This document shows, in pieces, positions 48,824 to 57,731 of a stretch of 64,000 nucleotides of DNA. The DNA is taken from the NCBI RefSeq assembly GCF_029623395.1, contig NZ_JAPYKK010000003.1, positions 62,001 to 126,000 of the forward strand, read 5' to 3'. Source of the DNA: Sphingomonas echinoides (lineage in GTDB: Bacteria; Pseudomonadota; Alphaproteobacteria; Sphingomonadales; Sphingomonadaceae). The position numbers and the translations under genes are program-made. The notes beneath the pieces are model-generated. The model was not told the origin of the DNA. It ran no database searches and worked only from the letters and a program-made list of their open reading frames with translations. Each line of letters starts with the position of its first letter. The first letter of the stretch is position 1.

Positions 48824-50219
48824 GGCGGAGATCGCGCAGCAACTGGTTGGCGCGCAAATTGGTACGTGCGTTCTCCATCTGGCCGCGCACCTGCTCCACG
48901 CCGGGGACCGTGCTGCCCGACGCTTCGTCGCGACCGCACAGCACGAGCGACCGGATGCCGTCCTTGGCCGAACCGAACGGCGGGGTGGACTCGCCGACGC
49001 TCAGCTTTGCCATGATGTCGCGCAATGCCGGCGGAAGATCGCGGATCCGGACCGAATCATTGTCGACGACTTCGGCACCGAGCGCCGAGGCGACCTTGGC
49101 CACTTCGCCGCAACCCCGGATCGTCTTGGACAGTTTCGCGAATTCTGTGACTCGCGCATCAGCCTGCGCCTGCGAGATCCCTTCGGGGAAGCGCACGCTG
49201 AGCTGCTTGAGCGTCAGGCGCGAATCGAGCGGGTCCGCGACGCCGACCTTGCGCGTGTCGACCAGATAGATGATCGAGAAGCCGCCGGGGACTTCGATCG
49301 GCCCGGCCAGATGCTCGGGCTGCATCGTCTTGATCGCCTCGACCAGCGACGGCGGAAGCTGTGCCAGCTGGTTCTCGTTGAGCCACCCGAGATCGCCGCC
49401 GGTCGAGCGCGTCGACGCCTCCGACATCGCGCCAGCGTAATAGCCGAAGCTGTCGTCGCCTTTCTCGCGCTTCTGGATCGACGCCATGATCTGCTGTTCC
49501 TGCGCGAACACTTCCTGCGCGCGGTCACCGCCTGCGGACAGATAGATCTCTCGCACGTGATATTCGGTCGTGCCCTGCTGTTTCTTCAGCTTGTCGATGA
49601 TTGCCTGGACTTCCTCGTCGCCGACGCTGATGTCGACCTTGCGGCGCAGGTAGCGATTCCACGACAGCTCTGCCTCGACCTGCCGCTTGAACGAACGCTC
49701 CGACGAGCCGACGCTGCGCAGATAGGTGCGCATGTCCGCGGCAGACTTGCCGAAGTTGCTGCGGACGATCGAATCGTAGCTCTTGTTGACTTCCTCGAGT
49801 GAGATTTTGACGTCCGCGGTCTTGGCTTCCTGGATCTGGAGCGTCTCGTCGATCAGCTGCCGGATCACGAGCAGGCGGTATTGCGCCATTTCCTGTTCGG
49901 ACAGCTTCATGTCGCGCGCGGCGAGCAGAAAGGCGAGGCGCTGGTCGACGTCGGTCCCGGTGATCACCGTTCCGTTGACGATCGCGGTCGGCTTGCGGAC
50001 GTTGGGATCCACCTTGCCGAAAATCTCTGGATTGCTCGGCAAATTGAGATTGCCGGTACGATCGACCGATGCCTGCGGCGGGGCACCATCCTGTGGCGCG
50101 GCGTCGGGAGCGGTCTGCGCGATCGATCCCCCCGCCATGGCGAGAGAAGCCGCGAGCATCGTACCGAACCCGAAACGGCGCACCGTGCGCGCCGTCTTGC
50201 CTGTAGTCGTCGTCACCAA
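48798..50219 (-). CDS. surA: Periplasmic chaperone / peptidyl-prolyl isomerase SurA
   Basis: The 473-aa protein has a signal peptide ending near residue 35 (LAASLAMAGGSIAQ). The SurA N-terminal helical domain covers about residues 75-190, and the first parvulin domain about 205-320 (with the diagnostic GGDLGWLNENQL). A second, diverged parvulin-like domain lies at about 330-440. It escorts outer-membrane proteins, including LptD, which is encoded just upstream on the same strand. Confidence 0.92.
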   Translation of the reverse strand: MVTTTTGKTARTVRRFGFGTMLAASLAMAGGSIAQTAPDAAPQDGAPPQASVDRTGNLNLPSNPEIFGKVDPNVRKPTAIVNGTVITGTDVDQRLAFLLAARDMKLSEQEMAQYRLLVIRQLIDETLQIQEAKTADVKISLEEVNKSYDSIVRSNFGKSAADMRTYLRSVGSSERSFKRQVEAELSWNRYLRRKVDISVGDEEVQAIIDKLKKQQGTTEYHVREIYLSAGGDRAQEVFAQEQQIMASIQKREKGDDSFGYYAGAMSEASTRSTGGDLGWLNENQLAQLPPSLVEAIKTMQPEHLAGPIEVPGGFSIIYLVDTRKVGVADPLDSRLTLKQLSVRFPEGISQAQADARVTEFAKLSKTIRGCGEVAKVASALGAEVVDNDSVRIRDLPPALRDIMAKLSVGESTPPFGSAKDGIRSLVLCGRDEASGSTVPGVEQVRGQMENARTNLRANQLLRDLRRDAIIEYR

Positions 50220-50320
50220 ATCTCAATCCCATTCCGCATGGCCGAACCCTGGCCATGCCCCTAATGCGGCCATGTGGCTGAACCGTGGCTTAGCGGCCAC
50301 AGGTCGTACGCCTATTAGCG

Positions 50321-52558
50321 TTAGCGCCCCAAATTCTTGAACGCCAGCGTCAACAGATAGCTGTTGCCGCTGCGCGCGTCGCCGGTGTTCTGGTAATCGC
50401 GCCGCCACGTGACGCCGAGCCGAAGGCAATCGTCTTCATATTGGACACCCAGGCGGTGGCGAACCGGGTCGAATCCGTCCGCCAGCGACAACGAGTCCTC
50501 GCTGCGATTGGTCAGGTCGACCACGGTCGAGCCGAACGCCGACCAGAACCGCGCGAACTGGATACGCCCGCCGAGGCGGATTTCCTCGCGGTCACGCAGA
50601 TCTTCCAACGTCGGGTCGATGTTGCGGTTGAGCCGGAGATAGCCGACCAGGAAATAGGTGCTGCGCGAACCGACGGTGGCGTCGAGCTCGTTGCGGCGTA
50701 CCGCGAACCCGTCCTTGTCGAGCCGATAGCGATGGATCACCGACACGAAGTCGCGGAAGCGCAACTCGGTCCGTCCGACGACATCGGACAGGCGGCGCGA
50801 CAGACCGGTGCCGTCCGGAAAGAACGGCGTTTCGCTGTTGAGGCGGTAGCTCTGCCCGATGTTGGTGCTGAACGACAGCCCGGGCAGGTCCACCTGCCAG
50901 TCGGCACCGTAGGTGAGGCGGGTCGAGGCCTCGAAACGATCGTATCCGGGGAAGCGATTGAGCGCGAACAGGTTCGAATCTTCGAGATCGACCGAGCGGG
51001 CATCCTCGTTCGGGATCTCGAGCGACCCGGTCTGCGGCGAGGTCACCACCTGGAAACGCGGAATCAGCCGCTGCGTACCGCTCAAAAACGTGCCGATCAG
51101 CGGATATTTGATGTCGACCGCGAACGCCCCGATCAGGCGCCCGTGGAACCCGTCCACGCCGCGATAGCTCGCCACCGAGGTCGAGATCGCGTCGTTGGTG
51201 TTGTACACGTCGCCGCGTCCGAATGCGGTAAAGGTTACTTCCTGCCCCCAGGGGGTAACCTTGCGCAAATCCCAGCGGGCGCTGGCGAAGGCGCGTTGGG
51301 TGTCCTGCCCATCGGTGCGGCTTATGGCGAGGCTGTTGACCTGGAATTCGAACGTGCCGCCCAGCAGGCTGTTGGGCATGCGGCGGCGATAGTCGATCGC
51401 GGGCAGTGCGAACGGCTGGGTGCCCTGTGGGTCGGCCGCCCGCAGCGTCTGCACATACCATCCCGCGAGCGAGAAATAGCTGTTCTCGTCGATCCGCTCG
51501 AGATTGATCGTCGTGCGCAACCGATCGTCGCGCGAGATGTCGTAGCGGCGCAGGAAGGTTCGGTCGCTGGCAAGCCGGAGCGAGCCGGACACGCTCCAAT
51601 TGGGGTCGAGCTGGAACCGCCCCGAAGCGTCCAGATAGCCGCGGAACGAGTTGGGCGTGTTGGGCGGGGTCGGTAGCAGCAAATTGTTGCTGCGCGGGCT
51701 TTCGGTGACATAGCCCGAAATCCGGTACGCACCGAGCGTGTTGAGCGCCTGATAGTCCGCCTGGAGCATCGGCAACACGCGGCTGAAGATCCGCGGCGTG
51801 ATGGTCAGGCCGCGGTTGGGCGACAGCGCGATGTGGTAGGGTTGCGCGAATTCAAGCCCGTTCACGCGTCCGTAGCGGAAATCCGGGCTCAGCAGACCGC
51901 TGTCGTTCCCGCCACCAATCGGGTTGGAGAAAGCGGGCAGCGGGATCGACGGCAAGCCGAACAGATCGATCCGCGCGCCCTTGTAATAGATCCGGCTGCG
52001 CTCGGGCCGATAGATCACGCGGACCGCGGTGATCTTCCACGACGGTTCCTTCGGGCAGTTCGAAGCGTCGGTAACGGCGCAGGGGGTATAGGCCGCGTCC
52101 TCCAGCGTGACGGTCTCGTCGAGCGCACGCGTGCCCTTGCGCGCCGCCAGCCTTCCGCCTTTTTCGAGGACCAGCAGCATGTTGTCGACCATGCCGTCCT
52201 TCAGCGCATCGGTCAGTTCGATCGAATCGCCATAAGCGGTGTCGCCGCCGGGATTGACGATCGCGATGTTGCCGGTCGCCATGACCTTGCCGGTCTTGCG
52301 GTTCCACACGACCTTGTCCGCGCGCAGGCGATCCCCCGCGCGGTACATGCGGACGTCGCCGGTCGCGGTGACGATCTCGTCGTTGATGTCATATTGCAAC
52401 GTGGCGGCGTTGAACTGGACCTGATCGTCGCTGACGCTCGTCGTCGCGGCCGGGGGCGGCGGGGCGACGGTACGGGTCTGCAGATCCTGCGCGACGGCGG
52501 GAAGGGCGATCAGCGCGGCAGGCGCGACGCAAGTGGCGAGGAAAACAGCACGCTTCAC
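50321..52558 (-). CDS. lptD: LPS-assembly protein LptD
   Basis: The 745-aa outer-membrane barrel inserts lipopolysaccharide into the outer leaflet. The signal peptide is KRAVFLATCVAPAALIALPA. The LptA/OstA-like periplasmic domain lies at about residues 45-160 and the LptD barrel domain follows to the end, rich in alternating aromatic strands. The C-terminus is LAFKNLGR. I set the start at GTG 52558, exactly before the signal peptide; the frame running on to 53026 is antisense to pepA. Confidence 0.93.
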   Translation of the reverse strand: MKRAVFLATCVAPAALIALPAVAQDLQTRTVAPPPPAATTSVSDDQVQFNAATLQYDINDEIVTATGDVRMYRAGDRLRADKVVWNRKTGKVMATGNIAIVNPGGDTAYGDSIELTDALKDGMVDNMLLVLEKGGRLAARKGTRALDETVTLEDAAYTPCAVTDASNCPKEPSWKITAVRVIYRPERSRIYYKGARIDLFGLPSIPLPAFSNPIGGGNDSGLLSPDFRYGRVNGLEFAQPYHIALSPNRGLTITPRIFSRVLPMLQADYQALNTLGAYRISGYVTESPRSNNLLLPTPPNTPNSFRGYLDASGRFQLDPNWSVSGSLRLASDRTFLRRYDISRDDRLRTTINLERIDENSYFSLAGWYVQTLRAADPQGTQPFALPAIDYRRRMPNSLLGGTFEFQVNSLAISRTDGQDTQRAFASARWDLRKVTPWGQEVTFTAFGRGDVYNTNDAISTSVASYRGVDGFHGRLIGAFAVDIKYPLIGTFLSGTQRLIPRFQVVTSPQTGSLEIPNEDARSVDLEDSNLFALNRFPGYDRFEASTRLTYGADWQVDLPGLSFSTNIGQSYRLNSETPFFPDGTGLSRRLSDVVGRTELRFRDFVSVIHRYRLDKDGFAVRRNELDATVGSRSTYFLVGYLRLNRNIDPTLEDLRDREEIRLGGRIQFARFWSAFGSTVVDLTNRSEDSLSLADGFDPVRHRLGVQYEDDCLRLGVTWRRDYQNTGDARSGNSYLLTLAFKNLGR

Positions 52559-52724
52559 GGCGGTAGAACATCCAAATGCGATGGGGCCGGCGGCCGTTGG
52601 TCGATCATGCCCTATCGCATCGACGCGGAGCCGCTGCAATCGCGCAAAGCGCGCTTTGCCAGCGACGGCGCACTGGCCTAGAGACTGACGACTCACCGTG
52701 ACCGACCGATCGAGGCTTGTTTCC

Positions 52725-54197
52725 ATGCATATCGAGTTTTCCAGTGCAGCCCCCGCAGCCGATGCGACGCTTGCCCTCATCGTCGAAAAGGACGGGCTGT
52801 CGCGGCTCGCCAGCGGCTTTGTCGGGCAGAGCGCGATCGATCTGCTCAAGGCCGCGGCCAAGGCGAGTCGCTTCGACGGCGAGACCGGCGCGATCGTCGA
52901 GACGTTCGTCGATCGGGACGGCAGCGCGCAGCGCGTGCTGTTGATCGGCGCCGGTGCCGGCGGCGAGATGGACTTTGAAAAGGCCGGCGGTGCCCTGACC
53001 GGACGCCTGCTCACGTCGGGAGTCACTCAGGTGAGCGTCGATTTCGCCGGTGCGGGCGCAACCGGCAAGGCCGCCGCACGGTTCGCCGGCGCAGCCGCGC
53101 AGCGCAGCTGGCGGCATGACATCTATCGCACCAAGCTGCCCGAAAAGTCGAAGCCGACGTTGACCAGCATCGTGCTCCACAACGCGCCCGACGGTACCGA
53201 TGCCGCCTGGGCACCGCAGAAGGCGCTGACCGAGGGTCTCGAACTGACCCGCACGCTCGTCGCGGAACCGCCGAACGTCATTTACCCCGAGAGCTTCGTC
53301 GCCAAGGTGCTGGCCGAGGTCGAGGGGCTCGGTCTCGAAGTCACCGTCCTCGGCGAGGACGAAATGCACGCGCTCGGCATGGGCGCGCTGCTTGGCGTGA
53401 GCCAGGGCTCGGTCAAGAACGCGCAGCTGCTCGCGCTCAAGTGGAGCGGTAAGGGTGCTGGCGATCCCGATCTGGCGCTGGTCGGCAAGGGCGTGACGTT
53501 CGACACCGGCGGCATCTCGCTCAAGCCCGGCGCGGGCATGGAAGACATGAAGTGGGACATGGGCGGCGCAGGCGCGGTCGTCGGCGCGATGAAGGCGATC
53601 GCCGGGCGCAAAGCCAAGGCCAACGTCATCGGCGTGTGCGGCCTGGTCGAGAACATGCCCGATGGTAACGCGATCCGCCCGGGCGACGTGCTGACCTCGA
53701 TGTCCGGCCAGACGATCGAAGTGCTCAACACCGACGCCGAGGGGCGTCTCGTGCTGTGCGACGCGCTGACCTGGGTCCAGCGGACGCATCGCCCCAAGAC
53801 GATCGTCGATCTGGCGACGCTGACCGGCGCGATGATCGTCAGCCTCGGCCACGAACATGGTGGCTGCTTCGCGAACGACGATGCTCTGGCCGACCAGTTG
53901 CTCGCGGCGGGCAAGGCCTCGGGCGACCTGCTGTGGCGCTTCCCGATGAGCGATGCGTACAACAAGCTGATCGACTCGCCGATCGCCGACATGAAGAACG
54001 TCGGCCCGCGCGGCGCCGGATCGATCACCGCGGCGCAGTTCCTGCTGCGCTATATCGAGAATGGCGTGAAGTGGGCGCATCTCGACATCGCCGGGATGGT
54101 CTGGTCGGACAAGGCCGGTCCGAACCACGAAAAGGGCGCGACCGGCTATGGCGTGCGCCTGCTCGACCGGTTCGTGGCGGAAAACTTCGAAGGCTGA
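52725..54197 (+). CDS. pepA: Leucyl aminopeptidase (PepA, M17)
   Basis: This 490-aa enzyme removes N-terminal residues from peptides using two metals. Metal-ligand motifs are VGKGVTFDTGGISLKPG (Lys and Asp, about residues 253-269) and the signature NTDAEGRLVL (about 335-344). I chose the ATG at 52725 behind GAGG; a GTG 9 codons earlier is the alternative. The 166 bases before it carry divergent promoters with lptD. Confidence 0.95.
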   Translation: MHIEFSSAAPAADATLALIVEKDGLSRLASGFVGQSAIDLLKAAAKASRFDGETGAIVETFVDRDGSAQRVLLIGAGAGGEMDFEKAGGALTGRLLTSGVTQVSVDFAGAGATGKAAARFAGAAAQRSWRHDIYRTKLPEKSKPTLTSIVLHNAPDGTDAAWAPQKALTEGLELTRTLVAEPPNVIYPESFVAKVLAEVEGLGLEVTVLGEDEMHALGMGALLGVSQGSVKNAQLLALKWSGKGAGDPDLALVGKGVTFDTGGISLKPGAGMEDMKWDMGGAGAVVGAMKAIAGRKAKANVIGVCGLVENMPDGNAIRPGDVLTSMSGQTIEVLNTDAEGRLVLCDALTWVQRTHRPKTIVDLATLTGAMIVSLGHEHGGCFANDDALADQLLAAGKASGDLLWRFPMSDAYNKLIDSPIADMKNVGPRGAGSITAAQFLLRYIENGVKWAHLDIAGMVWSDKAGPNHEKGATGYGVRLLDRFVAENFEG

Positions 54198-54213
54198 TGT
54201 GCCAGCGGCTTCT

Positions 54214-54305
54214 GTTCTCCTGCGAAAGCAGGAGTCCAGGAGTCCGATAAGCCGCAGGCGTTATCTTGCATGACCTTGGGTTCCTGCCTTCGCAGGAACA
54301 CGGCG
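54214..54305. repeat. Intergenic inverted-pair repeat (CCTGCG-GCAGG family), second copy
   Basis: CTCCTGCGAAAGCAGGAG (54218-54235) and GGTTCCTGCCTTCGCAGGAA (54279-54298) form two facing hairpins about 45 bases apart, the same design as at 4979-5070. It lies between pepA and holC, which point the same way. Confidence 0.75.
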
Positions 54306-54315
54306 AAGGAAAGCA

Positions 54316-54759
54316 ATGCAGGTCGATTTCTACCACCTGACGCTACAACCGCTCGACCGCGTGCTCCCGCGCATTGCGGAGCGAGTGGTCGGCGGCGGCG
54401 GGCGGTTACTCGTCGTGGCGGAAAGCGGCGACCAGCGGGCTGGGCTTGACCGGTTGCTCTGGACGTATGCGCCCGAAAGCTTCCTTCCGCACGCGCAGGT
54501 TGCGGGGGACGACACCGATGCTGCCCAACCGGTCCTGATTTCGTCCGCCACCGATGCCATCAACGCCGCGCGCAACATCGCGCTCGCTGACGGCGTGTGG
54601 CGGGAAGACGCGCTGAAATTCGACCGCGCGTTCCATTTCTTCGACGACGAGCGGATCGTCGAGGCGCGCGCGGCGTGGCGCGCGCTGGGCGACCGCGACG
54701 GGGTCGATCGCCGGTACTGGAAACAGAATGACGAGGGCCGCTGGGAGCAGGCCGCCTGA
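54316..54759 (+). CDS. holC: DNA polymerase III subunit chi
   Basis: The 147-aa protein links the clamp loader to SSB. The family pattern is VDFYHLTLQPLDRVLPRIAE near the start, LLVVAESGDQRAGLDRLLWT, and the SSB-contact region FLPH and PVLIS. The C-terminal RYWKQNDEGRWEQA is typical of alphaproteobacterial chi. A GAAGGAAAG site precedes the ATG. It ends 84 bases before ndk. Confidence 0.92.
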   Translation: MQVDFYHLTLQPLDRVLPRIAERVVGGGGRLLVVAESGDQRAGLDRLLWTYAPESFLPHAQVAGDDTDAAQPVLISSATDAINAARNIALADGVWREDALKFDRAFHFFDDERIVEARAAWRALGDRDGVDRRYWKQNDEGRWEQAA

Positions 54760-54843
54760 ACCGGCGCTGCGGCTTGCATCGCTCCGGCGCGCCGACTAGG
54801 GGTCGCGCACTTCCATCCTTCATCACACAGGAGCTTCACGGTC

Positions 54844-55266
54844 ATGGCCGCGAACCGCACGTTTTCGATCATCAAGCCCGACGCCACGCGTCGCAACCTG
54901 ACGGGTGCCGTCACCAAGATGCTCGAGGAAGCCGGCCTGCGTGTCGTCGCCTCCAAGCGCATCCAGATGACCCGCGAGCAGGCCGAGGGCTTCTACGCCG
55001 TTCACAAGGAACGCCCGTTCTTCGGTGAGCTGGTTTCGTTCATGATTTCCGGCCCGGTCGTCGTTCAGGTTCTCGAAGGCGAGAACGCGATGCAGCGCAA
55101 CCGCGACATCATGGGCGCAACCAACCCGGCGAACGCCGATGCCGGCACGATCCGCAAGGAGCTCGCCGAGTCGATCGAAGCCAATTCGGTCCACGGGTCG
55201 GACAGCGACGAGAATGCCGAGATCGAGATCGCCTATTTCTTCAAGCCCGAAGAAATCGTTGGCTGA
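54844..55266 (+). CDS. ndk: Nucleoside diphosphate kinase
   Basis: This 140-aa enzyme transfers the gamma-phosphate between nucleotides. It opens [15 protein letters not shown]. The substrate-binding and catalytic segment has the active-site His in [20 protein letters not shown] (about residue 117). Length and sequence are canonical. Its end overlaps the GNAT gene start. Confidence 0.97.
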   Translation: MAANRTFSIIKPDATRRNLTGAVTKMLEEAGLRVVASKRIQMTREQAEGFYAVHKERPFFGELVSFMISGPVVVQVLEGENAMQRNRDIMGATNPANADAGTIRKELAESIEANSVHGSDSDENAEIEIAYFFKPEEIVG

Positions 55267-55792
55267 TTCCAACTGGCGCGTGCGGGCGGCAGGGGCGGCG
55301 GATGCCGATGCCCTGTCGCTCGTCGCGTCGGCGACGTTTCTGGATACCTACGCGGGGTCGCTCGACGGCAGCGACATGGTCGCGCACTGCGCCGCCAATA
55401 ACCGGCCCGAGAAATTCGCGGGCTGGATCGCCGACCGCAGCGATGCGGTAACGATCGCCGAAATCATCCCCGGGTTTGCGCCCGTCGGGTACGCCGTGCT
55501 GACCAGCACGGTCGACTTGCCGGTCACACCCGAACCCGGCGACATCGAGCTGCGCCGGATCTACACCTTGTCGCGGATGCGTGGGTCGGGGCTTGGCCCC
55601 GCCCTGATGCAGCATGTGCTGGACGACTCCGCCCGTCTGTCCTGCCGCCGGATCCTGCTCGGCGTATGGGGCGAAAACCACCGCGCGCACCGCTTTTACG
55701 AGCGCCAGGGCTTCACGGTCGTCGGAACGCGCCAGTTCCGAGTCGGCACCGTCGTTCACGACGATCTCGTCTACGCGCGGACGGTCGTCTGA
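55259..55792 (+). CDS. GNAT-family N-acetyltransferase
   Basis: The protein is about 177 aa from a TTG at 55259, which overlaps the ndk stop; no ATG or GTG precedes the domain cleanly, so the start is uncertain. The acetyl-CoA motif A region reads [21 protein letters not shown] (with R-x-x-G-x-G at about residues 111-116), and the closing [19 protein letters not shown] is the motif B pattern. Substrate unknown. Confidence 0.85.
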   Translation: MADSNWRVRAAGAADADALSLVASATFLDTYAGSLDGSDMVAHCAANNRPEKFAGWIADRSDAVTIAEIIPGFAPVGYAVLTSTVDLPVTPEPGDIELRRIYTLSRMRGSGLGPALMQHVLDDSARLSCRRILLGVWGENHRAHRFYERQGFTVVGTRQFRVGTVVHDDLVYARTVV

Positions 55793-55797
55793 TCGGC

Positions 55798-56577
55798 TCA
55801 GGCCGCGAACTGCTCCATCGTGATCCGGTCATCGAGCGCATGTTCCGGGTCGAACAGCAACGTCAGCTCCCGGTTTCGGTCGATCACGATCTCGACCAAA
55901 GCCACGTCTCGAATCTCGCGTTGGTCCGCCACCGCGCTGACCGGACGCTTGCCGGGCTCGAGCACACGCAACCGGATTCGCGCCTTGTCCGGCAGGATCG
56001 CCCCGCGCCAGCGCCGTGGGCGGAACGGACTGATCGGCGTCAGCGCCAGCATGTTCGACCCGAGCGGCAGGATCGGCCCCTGTGCCGATAGGTTATAAGC
56101 GGTCGACCCCGCCGGAGTCGCGACCAGGATCCCGTCGCAGGCCAGTTCGGGCAGCACGACCCGGTCGTTGACCGTTACTTCCAGCTTGGCGGTCTGGCGC
56201 GTTTCGCGCAGCAGCGACACCTCGTTGATCGCCGGCAGCGCATGGACTTCGCCGCTGATCGTCGTCGCGGTCATCGCAAGCGGGACGACCTTGAACGCCT
56301 TGGTGCGTTCCAGACGCCCCTCAAGACCATGCGAGCGCCATTCGTTCATCAGGAACCCGATCGTGCCGAGGTTCATCCCGAACACCGGCACCACCGGTTT
56401 GCGCCGCTCGAGCATCGCATGCAGCGTCTGCAACATAAACCCGTCGCCACCGAGCGCGACGATCATGTCGGCCTCCTCGGGCGGGACCCAGTCGTGACTT
56501 TCGGTCAGCGTCTGGAAAGCCGCTTGCGCCGGGGGGGTAGGCGACGCGACCAGCGCCCGTCGCAACGGCTGGTTCAT
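55798..56577 (-). CDS. nadK: NAD kinase
   Basis: This 259-aa enzyme phosphorylates NAD to NADP. The GGDG motif is at about residues 44-47 (VALGGDGFML). NEVSLLRETR and the second conserved stretch ACDGILVATPAGSTAYNLSAQGP (about 143-165) are present. It overlaps moaA by 4 bases (ATGA) and converges with the GNAT gene 5 bases away. Confidence 0.95.
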   Translation of the reverse strand: MNQPLRRALVASPTPPAQAAFQTLTESHDWVPPEEADMIVALGGDGFMLQTLHAMLERRKPVVPVFGMNLGTIGFLMNEWRSHGLEGRLERTKAFKVVPLAMTATTISGEVHALPAINEVSLLRETRQTAKLEVTVNDRVVLPELACDGILVATPAGSTAYNLSAQGPILPLGSNMLALTPISPFRPRRWRGAILPDKARIRLRVLEPGKRPVSAVADQREIRDVALVEIVIDRNRELTLLFDPEHALDDRITMEQFAA

Positions 56578-57584
56578 CCGCCCGTGACGCTCATGTGCCG
56601 TGCGACCGCAGGGGCGGCGGCATCGATGTCAAAGTCGTGGCGCGCGGGCTTGGTCAGCATTGCGCCATCCAGCGCAGCATCGAGCCCATCGACGCCCTGT
56701 TCGCGCAACACCGCCTTGAGATCGACCTTATCGTCATGCCCTAGACACGTGTAGAGTACACCCTCAGTCGTCAAGCGCACGCGGTTGCACGTATCGCAGA
56801 AATTCCCAGTCAGCGGGGAGATCAGGCCAAGCTTGGTGGTCGTCCCGTCGACTCGCCAGTAGCGGGCGGGGCCGCCGCTGCGATGCGAATCCCGGACCAG
56901 CGGGAACTTGCCCGACAGATCGTCGAGAACCGCGGTGAGCGGAACGAAGCGGTCAGCGCGATCTTCGTCGATCTGGCCCAGCGGCATCGTTTCGATCAAC
57001 GTCAGATCCAGCCCTTCGGCAATGCACCAGTCGAGCATCGGAGCGATATGGTCCTCGTTCAGCCCCTTCAAGGCGACCATGTTGATCTTTACGGACAGCC
57101 CGGCATCGCGCGCCGCAAGGATGCCGGCCGTTACCCGGGCCACGTCGCCGTGGCGCGTGATGTAGCGGAACGTCTCCGCGTCCAAGCTGTCGAGGCTGAC
57201 GTTGATCCGCCGCATTCCCGCCGCGACCATCGCTGCGCTATGCTCGACCAGCGCATTGCCGTTGGTCGTCATCGTCAGCTCGTCGAGCCCGGTGCCGACG
57301 TGCCGGCCAAGACGCCGGACCAGTTCGCCCACGTCGCGCCGCACGAGCGGCTCGCCGCCGCTAAGCCTGATCTTGTTCACGCCGCGCGCGATAAAGCGTT
57401 CCGCGATGATCGCGATCTCTTCCAGGCTCAGCAACGCACTGCGCGGAAGGAACGTCATTTTTTCGGACATGCAATAGCGACAGCGCAAATCGCACCGATC
57501 GGTCACCGAAATCCGCAGATAGCTGATCGTCCGCCCGTGGCGATCCTGCAGCGGGCGGTTGAGAGAGGGGGAAAGTATCGCCAT
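56574..57584 (-). CDS. moaA: GTP 3',8-cyclase (molybdenum cofactor synthesis)
   Basis: This 336-aa radical-SAM enzyme performs the first step of molybdopterin synthesis. The SAM cluster cysteines are C31-x3-C35-x2-C38 (CDLRCRYCM). The C-terminal cluster motif is NFCDTCNRVRLTTEGVLYTC, and the essential C-terminal GG is present (SVTGG). Two adjacent Met codons (57587, 57584) begin it. A frame running back to 58697 is antisense to the EAL gene and is rejected. No other moa genes are in the window. Confidence 0.95.
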   Translation of the reverse strand: MAILSPSLNRPLQDRHGRTISYLRISVTDRCDLRCRYCMSEKMTFLPRSALLSLEEIAIIAERFIARGVNKIRLSGGEPLVRRDVGELVRRLGRHVGTGLDELTMTTNGNALVEHSAAMVAAGMRRINVSLDSLDAETFRYITRHGDVARVTAGILAARDAGLSVKINMVALKGLNEDHIAPMLDWCIAEGLDLTLIETMPLGQIDEDRADRFVPLTAVLDDLSGKFPLVRDSHRSGGPARYWRVDGTTTKLGLISPLTGNFCDTCNRVRLTTEGVLYTCLGHDDKVDLKAVLREQGVDGLDAALDGAMLTKPARHDFDIDAAAPAVARHMSVTGG

Positions 57585-57731
57585 CATCCTTGAGCTAAGC
57601 CTTGGGATCATGCGGAACAAGTCCGTCACGCACCCTAGGCCATCATGTTGTAATCTTCTAAACCCCGCTCGGGCACATCTGCTCCCGCCGATCGAAGAAA
57701 GACGTCCGCCATCGCCCCGCCGTCCGCTCCT

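Noticed and set aside
52559-53026. N-terminal extension of LptD
   Set aside because: It runs antisense into pepA. A signal peptide begins exactly at the GTG at 52558.
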